32,407 bases of DNA from CAZDAW01 sp964503685. Lineage in GTDB: Bacteria > Chloroflexota > Anaerolineae > Anaerolineales > Anaerolineaceae. The stretch is from the NCBI GenBank assembly GCA_964503685.1, contig CAZDAW010000034.1, positions 1-32,407 on the forward strand, given 5' to 3'. Of this stretch, positions 1 through 7,949 are shown piece by piece. Numbering within the stretch: position 1 is the stretch's first letter; each line of letters opens with the position of its first letter. Made by a program: the position numbers and the translations under genes. The notes under the pieces were generated by a model. The model ran no database searches, had not been told where the DNA came from, and saw nothing but the letters and a program-made list of their open reading frames with translations.

Positions 1-59
1 CAAATCTCTCCGCCCCGACTATCTCAGCTCTTGATCATAGTGAGGTCGAGAGTTTTTAT

Positions 60-1763
60 TTACTCTACTATGGCTCTGAATCCATTCTCCAGCTTTTTGC
101 CGCGCGGTTCGACGTTGACCGCCTCGCTGGCCAGGCAGGGGAAAGGCTCATAGCCGCAGCCTCTCCATCCGTCGCTGCACCAGATCAGCAAATTGCCAAC
201 TTTGCACGGCTGTGTGGGCAATTCGATATAGCCGGCTGGCGCAATCAGGTATTGCGTAACCAGACGGGGCTTGATCGAGCGATATAACGAAAATCCCTGA
301 AAGGCAATCAGCGCGCAGATCAGGATGGTTACTGCGGCCCCGCGATATTTTGCAAAGCGTTTCAACCCCCAATGTAATATCACTGCCGCCCCCAGCAGGA
401 AAGAAAACATGATATAGCCGTACCCGAAGCGTAAATCGGGGGCAGTGAAAAACCAGAAGGCAATCCCGGCAAGACAGACCAGACTCAAATAAAGGGTCGT
501 TTTGAGTCCCGCATAAATAGTCGGTAATTTTTTGGGGGAGAATAATGCAAATAGCCCAAACAAAAACGGCTCGATGACAGCAAACAGGATGATCACTTTC
601 TGGTTGGCGGAGAAGTTATTGAACCAGATCGGGACCCAGATGCGCATGGGCAGTTTCAATACCTGTTCGTTATCGACGCCGGGGAAGCGCGCCCACAACT
701 TGATCACGTCAGCGTGATCGTGGGCAATTTGATAAGGCACTTTCCAGTCGAAATTAAAAAGGTCAATCTGATAAATGGGATAGATCAGATACCCGGAAAG
801 AATCACGTTGCGCGCTATCCAGGGGATGAAAATGATCAGCCCAATCCCGGTCAGCTTCAAACATACGTCGTACCTGCCAGAACGGATATGCACGATGAAA
901 TAATAAAGTGGGAGCGACAGGATCGGGAAGGCGGATGCTTTTACGGTTATCATAAAGAACGAGATAATCACTAATAAAGCAGGGCGGATATCAGCCTGGC
1001 TCTCTCCATTTTCGAAAACTTCCATCCACTCGAGGAGAAGCAACCAGGTGAACAGCATGACCGGCAGATCATTACCCGGGGATGAAATATCCGAAGCCAG
1101 CAAAACAAAAGATACCGGTAAGAAGAGCGCAGCTAAAATATGGGATATTCTGATATTTCCCTCAAACAAGTCGCCGATTTTCCGCATCAGGAATCCCAGG
1201 AAAACGAGATAGCCCATGCTGGATAATAGGTGGAAAGACCCATGATTCAGGAAAGTCAGGCTGAATAAAGCGTTGAGCATAAACCAGGCGCTGTTGTAGG
1301 CATAACGGCCATTGAGGTTTGCCAGACCTGGAACAGCAGGATAACTTTCGATCCAATGGATCATTTGCGCATGGTAAAGAATGGTATCAGGGTTGGCGGG
1401 TCGGTAGATGGCGTTGACCAGTACGGTAGTTGTTGTCAGCCCGTTTAATACCCAGAGCAATAGGGGCAGTTTCCTGAGTTTAATGTGCAGAGATTGAATC
1501 TCCCGCCCACGAATGAACAGAATCAGAAGAACGACTGCGCCAATTGCTAAAATCAGATGGGCGGTTAGCCCGATTTTTATAAATAAGGAGACTGATGTAG
1601 TATAGACTGCAAGCGCAGCCAACCCGGTCAGCCATACGAGTTCGAAGCCAGGTTGCGTCGCGGAATTCATTCGAAAGATAATCCGAATGCCTTTGATGAT
1701 ATACCACCCATATAGTAGTGGTACGATGAATAAATAAAGCCAGATGATAAATACAATGAGCAT
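60..1763 (-). CDS. Polytopic membrane protein, possible glycosyltransferase (GT-C-like)
   Basis: A 567-residue protein made almost entirely of hydrophobic helices; roughly a dozen membrane segments can be counted from residue 1 to about 500, followed by a C-terminal tail with several Cys residues. A conserved-looking extracytoplasmic stretch near residues 118-160 (NPDTILYHAQMIHWIE, then GLANLNGRYAYNS) resembles the first large loop of LIC_10190-type and other GT-C-like membrane proteins, where an acidic residue often helps to bind a lipid-linked sugar donor. The fold assignment is an inference from hydrophobicity and this loop; the substrate is unknown. The ATG start is supported by a GAGGGA ribosome site about 7 nt upstream. 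It is transcribed alone, in the same direction as the HNH gene but separated from it by that gene's terminator. No clear terminator is seen in the 59 bases past its stop. Confidence 0.6.
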   Translation of the reverse strand: MLIVFIIWLYLFIVPLLYGWYIIKGIRIIFRMNSATQPGFELVWLTGLAALAVYTTSVSLFIKIGLTAHLILAIGAVVLLILFIRGREIQSLHIKLRKLPLLLWVLNGLTTTTVLVNAIYRPANPDTILYHAQMIHWIESYPAVPGLANLNGRYAYNSAWFMLNALFSLTFLNHGSFHLLSSMGYLVFLGFLMRKIGDLFEGNIRISHILAALFLPVSFVLLASDISSPGNDLPVMLFTWLLLLEWMEVFENGESQADIRPALLVIISFFMITVKASAFPILSLPLYYFIVHIRSGRYDVCLKLTGIGLIIFIPWIARNVILSGYLIYPIYQIDLFNFDWKVPYQIAHDHADVIKLWARFPGVDNEQVLKLPMRIWVPIWFNNFSANQKVIILFAVIEPFLFGLFALFSPKKLPTIYAGLKTTLYLSLVCLAGIAFWFFTAPDLRFGYGYIMFSFLLGAAVILHWGLKRFAKYRGAAVTILICALIAFQGFSLYRSIKPRLVTQYLIAPAGYIELPTQPCKVGNLLIWCSDGWRGCGYEPFPCLASEAVNVEPRGKKLENGFRAIVE

Positions 1764-1865
1764 GAATATCCCTCAGTGTATTCCTAAAAAGGGTAAAAGG
1801 AATTGATGGCGTTTTTTAATTCTTACTTGGATTGTAAACCTGGCGACATTCCTGTTCTTGCCGCA

Positions 1866-1896
1866 TGAAAAATTCGATCATCTGTCGAGATGATCG
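1866..1896 (-). terminator. Intrinsic terminator overlapping the HNH gene stop codon
   Basis: A perfect 9-bp stem (CGATCATCT at 1875-1883, AGATGATCG at 1888-1896) with a 4-nt loop. On the minus strand it is followed by AATTTTTC. The stop codon of the HNH gene (1878-1880) lies inside the stem, so the terminator is partly coding. Confidence 0.75.
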
Positions 1897-2345
1897 GGAA
1901 TATAGACTCCTTTCCCTTCCAGCCAGGTAATATCCAGTTGCCAGGCATGCTGGCTGCGCTGTTCGAACAGATCGAAGACTTCATCCAGATATGCTTGCAG
2001 CGTTTTTTCGTCCCATTTGTTAATTGCGCAGAGGTGACGTTCTGCCTCATGATGCCAACCCATTTCGCGAGCGAGCGCCATGTGCTTGGCTTTGTGGCAT
2101 TTGGGGCAAAGGGCGATCAAGCCCACTAAAGTTTGAACATGGTTGACGTCATCGTAATCCCAAATTTCGTGGCATTCGACTGCATGACGACTGCCTCTGC
2201 CGCCGCATATCTCGCAGACATATCCGGCGCGGGTATAGCATTCATTGCGTAGAAAATCCCAATCCTGCTTGCTGAGATTCGAGCGTAGATTGGAGTAAAA
2301 ACAGCTTCGTGGAACAAGTTCGATGCTCAGACGGGGTGAAGACAT
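1878..2345 (-). CDS. HNH-endonuclease-like zinc-ribbon protein
   Basis: A 155-residue protein with the layout of a small stand-alone HNH nuclease. A first CxxC (CEIC, about residue 43) is followed by ECHEIWDYDD, which supplies the His-Glu of the HNH core, and then by CPKCHKAKH, which supplies the second zinc CxxC and the metal-binding His. The C-terminal third (about 95-150) is helical and rich in charged residues. HNH proteins of this size cut or nick DNA, but many such orphan genes have no known role, and no restriction methylase or mobile-element gene sits beside it. The ATG at 2345 has only a weak GAGG-like site upstream, so the start is moderately sure. It ends in its own hairpin terminator and is divergent from the tRNA-Val/thrS unit. 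Confidence 0.7.
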   Translation of the reverse strand: MSSPRLSIELVPRSCFYSNLRSNLSKQDWDFLRNECYTRAGYVCEICGGRGSRHAVECHEIWDYDDVNHVQTLVGLIALCPKCHKAKHMALAREMGWHHEAERHLCAINKWDEKTLQAYLDEVFDLFEQRSQHAWQLDITWLEGKGVYIPDHLDR

Positions 2346-2514
2346 ATAGCAGCAGCCTCACTGGTTAGAATATATTGATGTTCAGTATGGTACCTGTTCT
2401 CAAGAAAAAATAATATCTATTTTACCCGTAAATTTCTCTATTACCTGGTGAATTTGTAATTAAAGGGTTTACTCGGCGGTATTTTCCGAATTGATTTTAA
2501 TCTTTCTCAATCCC

Positions 2515-2543
2515 TTGTCATTTCCACATCCGACGGTTATAAT
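2515..2543 (+). promoter_or_regulatory. Sigma70-type promoter of the tRNA-Val / thrS transcript
   Basis: TTGTCA at 2515-2520 and a perfect TATAAT at 2538-2543 are 17 bp apart, an almost ideal housekeeping promoter. Transcription would begin near 2550, about 4 nt before the mature 5' end of tRNA-Val. I see no comparable promoter between the tRNA and thrS. Confidence 0.85.
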
Positions 2544-2553
2544 ACGAAAAATT

Positions 2554-2627
2554 GGGCGGTTAGCTCAGTTGGTTAGAGCGTTGCGTTGACATCGCAAAGG
2601 CCGTAGGTTCGAGTCCTATACCGCCCA
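2554..2627 (+). tRNA. tRNA-Val (anticodon GAC)
   Basis: A complete 74-nt cloverleaf. The 7-bp acceptor stem GGGCGGT pairs with ACCGCCC (2620-2626), the D arm is 2563-2579, and the anticodon stem TTGCG/CGCAA encloses loop TTGACAT with anticodon GAC at 2588-2590. The variable loop is AGGCC, and the T arm is GTAGG/CCTAT with loop TTCGAGT. The discriminator base is A2627, and CCA is not encoded (CTA follows), so it must be added after transcription. No terminator follows: the T-box leader starts about 12 nt downstream, which suggests that the tRNA is cut out of a longer RNA. Confidence 0.96.
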
Positions 2628-2636
2628 CTATATTGA

Positions 2637-2885
2637 AACGCACAGACCGGGAAGAGTAACCGGCTGCAACCTGACAGGGAAAGAGGATCGCCGATTGAAA
2701 GTCCTCTGCTTGTTGTACCGGAGAAAACCACCCGCGAGCGTAAACCAGAATCAGGCAAAACCTGTAGTATGGAGAACGGAAAGACCCCGTTACAGGTCGG
2801 TTTCAATGAGAGGCTGGTATTACCAGCTAATCTGGGTGGAACCGTGTGAGTTGAAGCTCTCACCCCAGAAGGGTGGGAGTTTTTT
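2637..2885 (+). promoter_or_regulatory. T-box riboswitch leader of thrS (threonine specific)
   Basis: The leader begins with the T-box opening element GGGAAGAGTAACC (2653-2665). A stem I distal hairpin follows, with AGAGGA pairing with TCCTCT. The specifier region GAGAAAACCACC holds ACC, a threonine codon, at 2727-2729 and again at 2730-2732. The T-box itself, GGGTGGAACCGTG, is at 2834-2846 and pairs with the CCA end of uncharged tRNA. A terminator hairpin follows (CTCTCACCC 2857-2865, GGGTGGGAG 2871-2879) with T6 at 2880-2885, 26 nt before the thrS start codon. By the known mechanism, uncharged tRNA-Thr stabilises the antiterminator and lets polymerase reach thrS. Stem boundaries are hand-drawn; the identity as a T-box is firm. 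Confidence 0.93.
2857..2885 (+). terminator. Regulated terminator of the thrS T-box
   Basis: A 9-bp stem with one G-U pair, loop CAGAA and a six-T tract. The 5' arm lies immediately after the T-box sequence, so terminator and antiterminator are mutually exclusive. The reading frame of thrS could be extended 5' into this hairpin through a GTG at 2873, but that would start translation inside the regulatory element and is not credible. Confidence 0.88.
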
Positions 2886-2911
2886 GTTATTCGAGTGTTG
2901 GAGGAGGTTTT

Positions 2912-4708
2912 ATGGCTAAACAAGTACAGGAAAATTATGAGGATATGCCGATTTACCGCATCCGTCACTCTCTGGCCCATGTTATGGCGCAGGCGGTTCT
3001 TGAGCAATTCCCCACTGCCAAATTTGTTATCGGTCCGGCCATCGAAGATGGATTTTATTATGATTTTGATTTGCCGCGCACGCTTACACCTGAGGACCTT
3101 GTGGCTATCGAAAAACGAATGCGCAAGATCATTTCGGGGAAACATCCGTTCAGGCGGAAAGTTGTTTCATCTGATGAAGCCCGGCAGATATTCAAGGATC
3201 AACCCTACAAACTGGAATTGATCGAGGGCCTGGAAGGCGGCAGCATTGACGAGAACGGCAACCCGATAAAGGGATCTGCTGAAATTTCAACTTATACATC
3301 GGATCGTTTTACTGACTTATGTCGCGGCCCGCATGTGGAACACACTGGAGAAATCAACCTTTCTGCTTTCAAGTTGATGAGTGTGGCAGGCGCCTATTGG
3401 CGCGGCGACGAGAACCGTCCTATGCTTCAGCGCATTTATGGCACAGCCTGGGAGACTTCTGAACAACTTGAGCAATACCTATGGAAGCTGGAAGAAGCCA
3501 AGAAGCGTGATCATCGCAAATTGGGCAAGGAATTGGGCCTGTTCTATTTTTCTGAAGATGTCGGGCCTGGTTTGCCTCTCTTTACACCGAAGGGTGAGAT
3601 GCTGCGATATCTGATGGAAAACTTTGTGCGCCAGGTTCAAACGCGCTATGGATACGATCATGTCTGGACGGGTCATCTGGTTAAGGAAGATCTTTATAAG
3701 CGTTCCGGTCATTATGATAATTATAAGGATGTCATGTTCCCTCCCATGACAGATGAAAATACTACATTCCGTCTTAAGCCGATGAATTGCCCCAGTCACA
3801 TGACGCTGTTTAAAGAAATGGGAATGCATTCTTATCGCGATTTGCCCATGCGTTTTGCCGAGTTTGCCACACTCTACCGCTATGAAAAAACAGGAGAGTT
3901 GAATGGCTTAACGCGCGTGCGCTCATTGACGCAGGATGATTGTCATATTTTCTGCACTCCCAACCAGATCAGCAGCGAGTTTACCCTGGCATTGACCCTT
4001 ATTCGCGAGATATTGGATCGTTATCACTTCAACGATTATCGCGTCCGTCTTTCGTTGCGCGGCGAGAACGGCAAGTACGTTCAGGATGAGGAAAGATGGA
4101 ATAAAGCGGAAGCGGCATTACGTATGGCGATGGACGCCAGCGGCCTGGATTATTTTGAGGCGACCGGTGAGGCTGCTTTCTATGGGCCCAAGGCTGATTT
4201 TCTGGCGCGGGATGTATTGGGACGAGAATGGCAGCTTTCGACCATCCAGGTCGATTTCATTCAACCGGCTCGGTTGGGATGTACGTATATTGGTGAGGAT
4301 GGGCAGGTACATACCCCTGTCGTGTTGCACCGCGCTGTCACGGGTTCGACCGAACGTTTTTTGGGCGTGGTCATTGAACATTTTGGCGGGGCATTTCCCG
4401 TCTGGTTGGCGCCTATCCAAGCCGTATTGATCCCTATTGCTGACCGGCACCTGACTTACGCGCATAAAGTTGCTGAACGCCTAAAAGGTGGTGGTGCACG
4501 CGTTGCAGTGGATGACCGTAATGACCGGATGAATGCCAAGATTCGGGACGCCATCAAGCAAAAAGTACCCTATATCCTGGTGATTGGCGATAAAGAAATG
4601 GAGCAGGGAAAAGTGGCCCTTCGCTTGCGCAGCGGCGAAGATCTGGGAGCGTTAACCCTGGATGTGTTCATAACACGTTTGCGTAAAGAAAGCGACGAGG
4701 GAATATAG
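2912..4708 (+). CDS. thrS: Threonyl-tRNA synthetase lacking the TGS domain
   Basis: A class II aminoacyl-tRNA synthetase that charges tRNA-Thr in the cytoplasm. From the ATG at 2912 (GGAGGAGG ribosome site about 6 nt upstream) it is 598 residues long. The editing domain (about 12-190) shows H19xxxH23 and C137xxxH141, the zinc-like cluster that clears mischarged Ser-tRNA. The catalytic core carries the zinc ligands C293, H345 and H473, class II motif 2 around TRVRSLTQDD (334-343) and motif 3 TGSTERFLG (478-486). The anticodon-binding domain fills the last 100 residues. The N-terminal TGS domain of about 60 residues found in most bacterial ThrRS is absent: the editing domain begins almost at the start codon. 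The gene is controlled by the T-box leader just upstream and probably shares a transcript with tRNA-Val. Confidence 0.97.
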   Translation: MAKQVQENYEDMPIYRIRHSLAHVMAQAVLEQFPTAKFVIGPAIEDGFYYDFDLPRTLTPEDLVAIEKRMRKIISGKHPFRRKVVSSDEARQIFKDQPYKLELIEGLEGGSIDENGNPIKGSAEISTYTSDRFTDLCRGPHVEHTGEINLSAFKLMSVAGAYWRGDENRPMLQRIYGTAWETSEQLEQYLWKLEEAKKRDHRKLGKELGLFYFSEDVGPGLPLFTPKGEMLRYLMENFVRQVQTRYGYDHVWTGHLVKEDLYKRSGHYDNYKDVMFPPMTDENTTFRLKPMNCPSHMTLFKEMGMHSYRDLPMRFAEFATLYRYEKTGELNGLTRVRSLTQDDCHIFCTPNQISSEFTLALTLIREILDRYHFNDYRVRLSLRGENGKYVQDEERWNKAEAALRMAMDASGLDYFEATGEAAFYGPKADFLARDVLGREWQLSTIQVDFIQPARLGCTYIGEDGQVHTPVVLHRAVTGSTERFLGVVIEHFGGAFPVWLAPIQAVLIPIADRHLTYAHKVAERLKGGGARVAVDDRNDRMNAKIRDAIKQKVPYILVIGDKEMEQGKVALRLRSGEDLGALTLDVFITRLRKESDEGI

Positions 4709-4724
4709 TATTTAATCCTTGAGG

Positions 4725-4765
4725 GTCTGGTAACTATGTAAACTACCAGACACGCATTGTTTTGT
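4725..4765 (+). terminator. Possible terminator after thrS
   Basis: An 8-bp perfect stem (GTCTGGTA at 4725-4732, TACCAGAC at 4744-4751) lies 16 nt past the thrS stop. The T-rich stretch that follows is interrupted by G (TTGTTTTGTGTTTTT), so termination strength is uncertain. Confidence 0.5.
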
Positions 4766-4853
4766 GTTTTTACTGTGCATATAAATTCTCAGGATAAGAT
4801 CGATAAATGCGTGGGGGAAATATCAGAACTTTATATGAATTAATAAAATTCCC

Positions 4854-4882
4854 TTGACTTCATTGCGAAAGGCGGGTATTAT
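4854..4882 (+). promoter_or_regulatory. groESL promoter
   Basis: TTGACT (4854-4859) and TATTAT (4877-4882) are separated by 17 bp. The predicted start, near 4889, falls at the left edge of the CIRCE operator, which is the usual arrangement for HrcA repression of a housekeeping promoter. Confidence 0.8.
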
Positions 4883-4892
4883 AACACTAGAA

Positions 4893-4919
4893 TTAGCACT
4901 CTATTAATAAGAGTGCTAA
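4893..4919 (+). promoter_or_regulatory. CIRCE operator (HrcA binding site)
   Basis: TTAGCACTC, a 9-bp spacer, then GAGTGCTAA: a perfect match to the CIRCE inverted repeat. HrcA, kept active by GroEL, binds it and represses groESL until heat or misfolded protein titrates GroEL away. hrcA itself is not in the window. Confidence 0.97.
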
Positions 4920-4964
4920 ATTGTGTAAAATTATACGATTTTATATCCTGATTAGGAGGCAAGT

Positions 4965-5264
4965 ATGGCAATGCAATTGAAACCCCTTGGTAACCGTGTC
5001 GTGGTTGAGCCCGTTGAGGAAGAAGAGATCACCGCGGGTGGTATCGTTCTCCCTGAGACGGCAAAAGAAAAGCCACAAAAGGGCAAGGTTCTGTCAATAG
5101 GACCTGGCGATCGCGATGATGAAGGCAAACGTATCCCGATGGATGTCAAAGCAGGTGATACTGTCCTGTTTGCCAAATATTCTGGCACTGAAATCAAGGT
5201 CGATGGCAAGAAGTTGCTTATTTTGCGCGAGAGCGACCTGCTCGCCATTGTCGAGAGCAAATAA
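4965..5264 (+). CDS. groES: Co-chaperonin GroES (Cpn10)
   Basis: A 99-residue protein of the usual Cpn10 length. The N-terminal LKPLGNRVVV strand, the mobile-loop region ending in GGIVLP (about residues 25-30) that contacts GroEL, the central AKEKPQKG segment and the C-terminal LLAIVES strand are all recognisable. It caps the GroEL ring and closes the folding chamber. An AGGAGG ribosome site at 4954-4959 fixes the ATG. It is first in the CIRCE-controlled operon, 32 nt before groEL. Confidence 0.98.
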   Translation: MAMQLKPLGNRVVVEPVEEEEITAGGIVLPETAKEKPQKGKVLSIGPGDRDDEGKRIPMDVKAGDTVLFAKYSGTEIKVDGKKLLILRESDLLAIVESK

Positions 5265-5296
5265 TCTAAATTTATAGATCGTGAGGAGTTATAACT

Positions 5297-6928
5297 ATGC
5301 CTAAACAACTGGTTTTTTCTGCTGATGCCCGCCGTCTCTTAAAGAACGGTATGGATGTTCTGGCAAACGCTGTTGCCACTACCCTCGGCCCGAAAGGTCG
5401 TAATGTGGCGCTGGATAAGAAATTTGGTTCCCCAACCATTACTCATGACGGTGTTACCGTCGCTAAAGAAATTGAATTGCAAGATCCCTTTGAAAACATG
5501 GGCGCTCAGCTTCTCAAAGAAGCCGCTACCAAAACTAACGATATTGCCGGAGATGGTACAACAACTTCAACCGTTTTAGCACATGCGATTGTTTCGGAAG
5601 GTCTAAAGAATCTTGCTGCCGGCGCCAACCCCATGCTGCTCAAGCTTGGGATAGAAGCTGCCTCAAAAGCTGTAGCTGCCAAGATCAGCGAGCAGTCAAT
5701 TGAAGTGACCAAGAAAGAAGAAATCGCCAACGTTGCATCGATTTCAGCTCAAGATCGCCAGATCGGTGAACTGATTGCCGAAGTCATGGATAAAGTTGGC
5801 AAAGACGGCGTTATCACCGTTGAAGAATCAAAAGGTTTGGAATTCGAAACTGAGTATGTTGAAGGTATGCAATTTGACCGCGGCTATATCTCCGCTTATT
5901 TCATCACGGATGCGGAGCAGATGGAAGCGGTTATTAATGAGCCCTATATTCTCATCTACGATAAGAAGATCTCAGCTGCTCAGGACATTGTTCCTGTACT
6001 TGAAAAGCTGGTTCAGGTTGGTAAACGCGATCTGTTGATCATTGCAGAAGATATCGATGGCGAGGCGCTCGCCACCCTTGTGTTGAATAAATTACGTGGT
6101 ATGCTGAATGTTGTTGCTGTTAAGGCTCCTGGCTTTGGCGATCGACGCAAAGCGATGCTTCAGGATATTGCCACTTTGACCGGTGGTACCCTGATTTCGG
6201 ATGAAACTGGCCGCAAACTCGAGACTGCTACCATTCAGGATATGGGCCGCGCCGAGAAGATCGTATCTACCAAAGATGACACGACAATTGTGGGCGGCAA
6301 AGGTGATGCTGCTCAGATTAAGGGCCGCATCGAGCAAATTCGTGTTGAAATTGATAAAACCACCAGCGATTATGACCGTGAAAAACTTCAGGAACGTCTG
6401 GCGAAATTATCTGGCGGTGTTGCCATCATTCGCGTGGGTGCAGCAACCGAGACCGAATTGAAAGAAAAGAAGCATCGTGTTGAAGATGCACTTTCTGCCA
6501 CCCGCGCTGCGGTTGAAGAAGGTATCGTACCTGGCGGCGGTGTTGCGTTGATCAATGCCATGGCTGCTCTGGATGGCCTGAATAAAATGGAAAGTGAAGA
6601 TGCTCAAATTGGCGTCAATATCGTTCGCCGCGCTCTGGAAGTTCCCATGCGCAAGATCGCTGAAAATGCTGGAAAAGATGGCTCTGTCATCGTAGAAAAC
6701 GTTCGCCAGCAGCAAAAAGCTAAAAAGGACATCAATATCGGTTATGATGTTATTAAAGAAGAGTATCTGAACATGGTTACTGCGGGTGTGATTGATCCTG
6801 CTAAAGTAACTCGCGGTGCGCTTGAAAACGCTGCCTCCATTGCGGCAATGATTCTGACCACCGAAGCCCTGATCACCGATATTCCTGAGAAGGAAAAACC
6901 GGCTGCTCCCCCGATGCCGGAGTACTAA
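5297..6928 (+). CDS. groEL: Chaperonin GroEL (Cpn60)
   Basis: A 543-residue chaperonin, the normal family length. It forms the double ring that folds client proteins with ATP and GroES. The nucleotide-binding signatures are present: TLGPKGRNV near residue 30, the invariant GDGTTT near 86-91, and GGGVALI near 414-420. A GAGGAGT site precedes the ATG by about 6 nt. The C-terminus ends in PAAPPMPEY rather than the flexible Gly-Gly-Met repeat found in many GroELs, so the tail that lines the chamber floor is short and proline-rich. Codon choice is more biased than in the neighbours, as expected for a highly expressed gene. A strong terminator follows. Confidence 0.98.
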   Translation: MPKQLVFSADARRLLKNGMDVLANAVATTLGPKGRNVALDKKFGSPTITHDGVTVAKEIELQDPFENMGAQLLKEAATKTNDIAGDGTTTSTVLAHAIVSEGLKNLAAGANPMLLKLGIEAASKAVAAKISEQSIEVTKKEEIANVASISAQDRQIGELIAEVMDKVGKDGVITVEESKGLEFETEYVEGMQFDRGYISAYFITDAEQMEAVINEPYILIYDKKISAAQDIVPVLEKLVQVGKRDLLIIAEDIDGEALATLVLNKLRGMLNVVAVKAPGFGDRRKAMLQDIATLTGGTLISDETGRKLETATIQDMGRAEKIVSTKDDTTIVGGKGDAAQIKGRIEQIRVEIDKTTSDYDREKLQERLAKLSGGVAIIRVGAATETELKEKKHRVEDALSATRAAVEEGIVPGGGVALINAMAALDGLNKMESEDAQIGVNIVRRALEVPMRKIAENAGKDGSVIVENVRQQQKAKKDINIGYDVIKEEYLNMVTAGVIDPAKVTRGALENAASIAAMILTTEALITDIPEKEKPAAPPMPEY

Positions 6929-6960
6929 ATCAGGAACTTTACAAATAGGTTGATATATGA

Positions 6961-6993
6961 TCGGCGTCGCATAAAGCGCGACGCCGGTTTTTT
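6961..6993 (+). terminator. Intrinsic terminator of groESL
   Basis: GGCGTCGC (6963-6970) pairs perfectly with GCGACGCC (6978-6985) around a 7-nt loop. An extra C-G pair lengthens the stem, and T6 follows at 6988-6993. It ends the CIRCE operon and separates it from the lipoprotein gene. Confidence 0.92.
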
Positions 6994-7009
6994 CTTTCCA
7001 AAGTTACGG

Positions 7010-7015
7010 TATAAT
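7010..7015 (+). promoter_or_regulatory. -10 element directly ahead of the foldase start codon
   Basis: A perfect TATAAT ends 6 nt before the ATG at 7022, so the predicted transcription start coincides with the start codon. The -35 region overlaps the T tract of the groESL terminator and matches poorly. Confidence 0.6.
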
Positions 7016-7021
7016 CTAGCC

Positions 7022-7936
7022 ATGATGCAATTTTCATCGCAAAAGCACCTCTCTGTTTTGATCATAATTTTAATGATGATTATTTTATCTTCTTGCGGAG
7101 TTATTGGAGGATCTACTCCGACGCCATCGCCAAGCCCGGCGCCGCCAACTATTACTCCCTTACCCAGCCCAACTCCGATACCGGCGGTTGTTGTGGTCAA
7201 CGGAGAGCGGATCTCGGTAGAAGAATTTGAGGCAGAACTGGCGCGCTTACAGGCTGCTCAAAAGGAGATGGGCGTTTCTTCTGACCTTTCATCTCAACAG
7301 CAGCTTGTGCTTGATGAACTGATCAATCAGACATTACTCGCTCAAGGGGCGAAGGAAGCTGGTTTTATGGTTGACGACGCCATGCTGCAAGAACGGTTGG
7401 ATGAATTGGCAACTCAAAAGGGCGGTCAGGCTGCTCTGGAACAATGGCAAACTGCTCATGGCTATACCCCGGATAATTTCAAACAGGCTTTACAGCGTCA
7501 ATTAGCTGTTGCCTGGATGCGCGATAAGATTGGAACAGATTTGCCTGCTGAAATTGATCAAGTCCATGTGATTCAGATATTACTCTACGATGAGGAAACG
7601 GCCAAAGCGGTTTTGGAGCAGGTAAAATCTGGCTCGGATTTTGCAACCTTAGCAGCGAGCTATGATCCTGTCACAAAAGGTGATCTGGGATGGTTTCCAA
7701 AAGGTTATTTATTAGCGCCAGAAGTGGAAGAAGCCGCTTTTACACTTTTAAAACCGGGACAGGTCAGTGATATCATCAAGAGCGCAGTAGGGTTTCATAT
7801 CATTCAGGTTGTTGCCCGCGATACTAAACAACCGATAAATCCCGATGTACGACTTGTTTTGCAACGAAATGCAATTCAGGCATGGTTGGAAAACCAACGT
7901 AACCAGAGTCGTATAGAAATGCTGCTTTCAAAGTAG
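7022..7936 (+). CDS. Parvulin-type peptidylprolyl isomerase lipoprotein (PrsA/SurA-like)
   Basis: A 304-residue extracytoplasmic foldase. The signal peptide (residues 1-24) ends in lipobox LSSC with the lipidated Cys25. A Pro/Thr/Ser-rich linker (about 31-54) is followed by a SurA-N-like helical region (about 56-170, beginning VVVVNGERIS) and a PPIC rotamase domain (about 178-268) with the family pattern KGDLGWFPKG and GFHIIQV. It would isomerise Xaa-Pro bonds and aid folding of secreted proteins on the outer face of the membrane. The frame is open upstream to 6950, but that would run translation through the groESL terminator, so the ATG at 7022 (or 7025) is preferred. No Shine-Dalgarno precedes it and a TATAAT ends only 6 nt away, which suggests a leaderless mRNA. 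The next gene follows after 13 nt. Confidence 0.88.
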   Translation: MMQFSSQKHLSVLIIILMMIILSSCGVIGGSTPTPSPSPAPPTITPLPSPTPIPAVVVVNGERISVEEFEAELARLQAAQKEMGVSSDLSSQQQLVLDELINQTLLAQGAKEAGFMVDDAMLQERLDELATQKGGQAALEQWQTAHGYTPDNFKQALQRQLAVAWMRDKIGTDLPAEIDQVHVIQILLYDEETAKAVLEQVKSGSDFATLAASYDPVTKGDLGWFPKGYLLAPEVEEAAFTLLKPGQVSDIIKSAVGFHIIQVVARDTKQPINPDVRLVLQRNAIQAWLENQRNQSRIEMLLSK

Positions 7937-7949
7937 TTGGAGATCAGTT

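Noticed and set aside
2573..3145. A 190-codon minus-strand open frame
   Set aside because: It runs antisense through the tRNA, the T-box and the thrS start, all of which are firmly identified.
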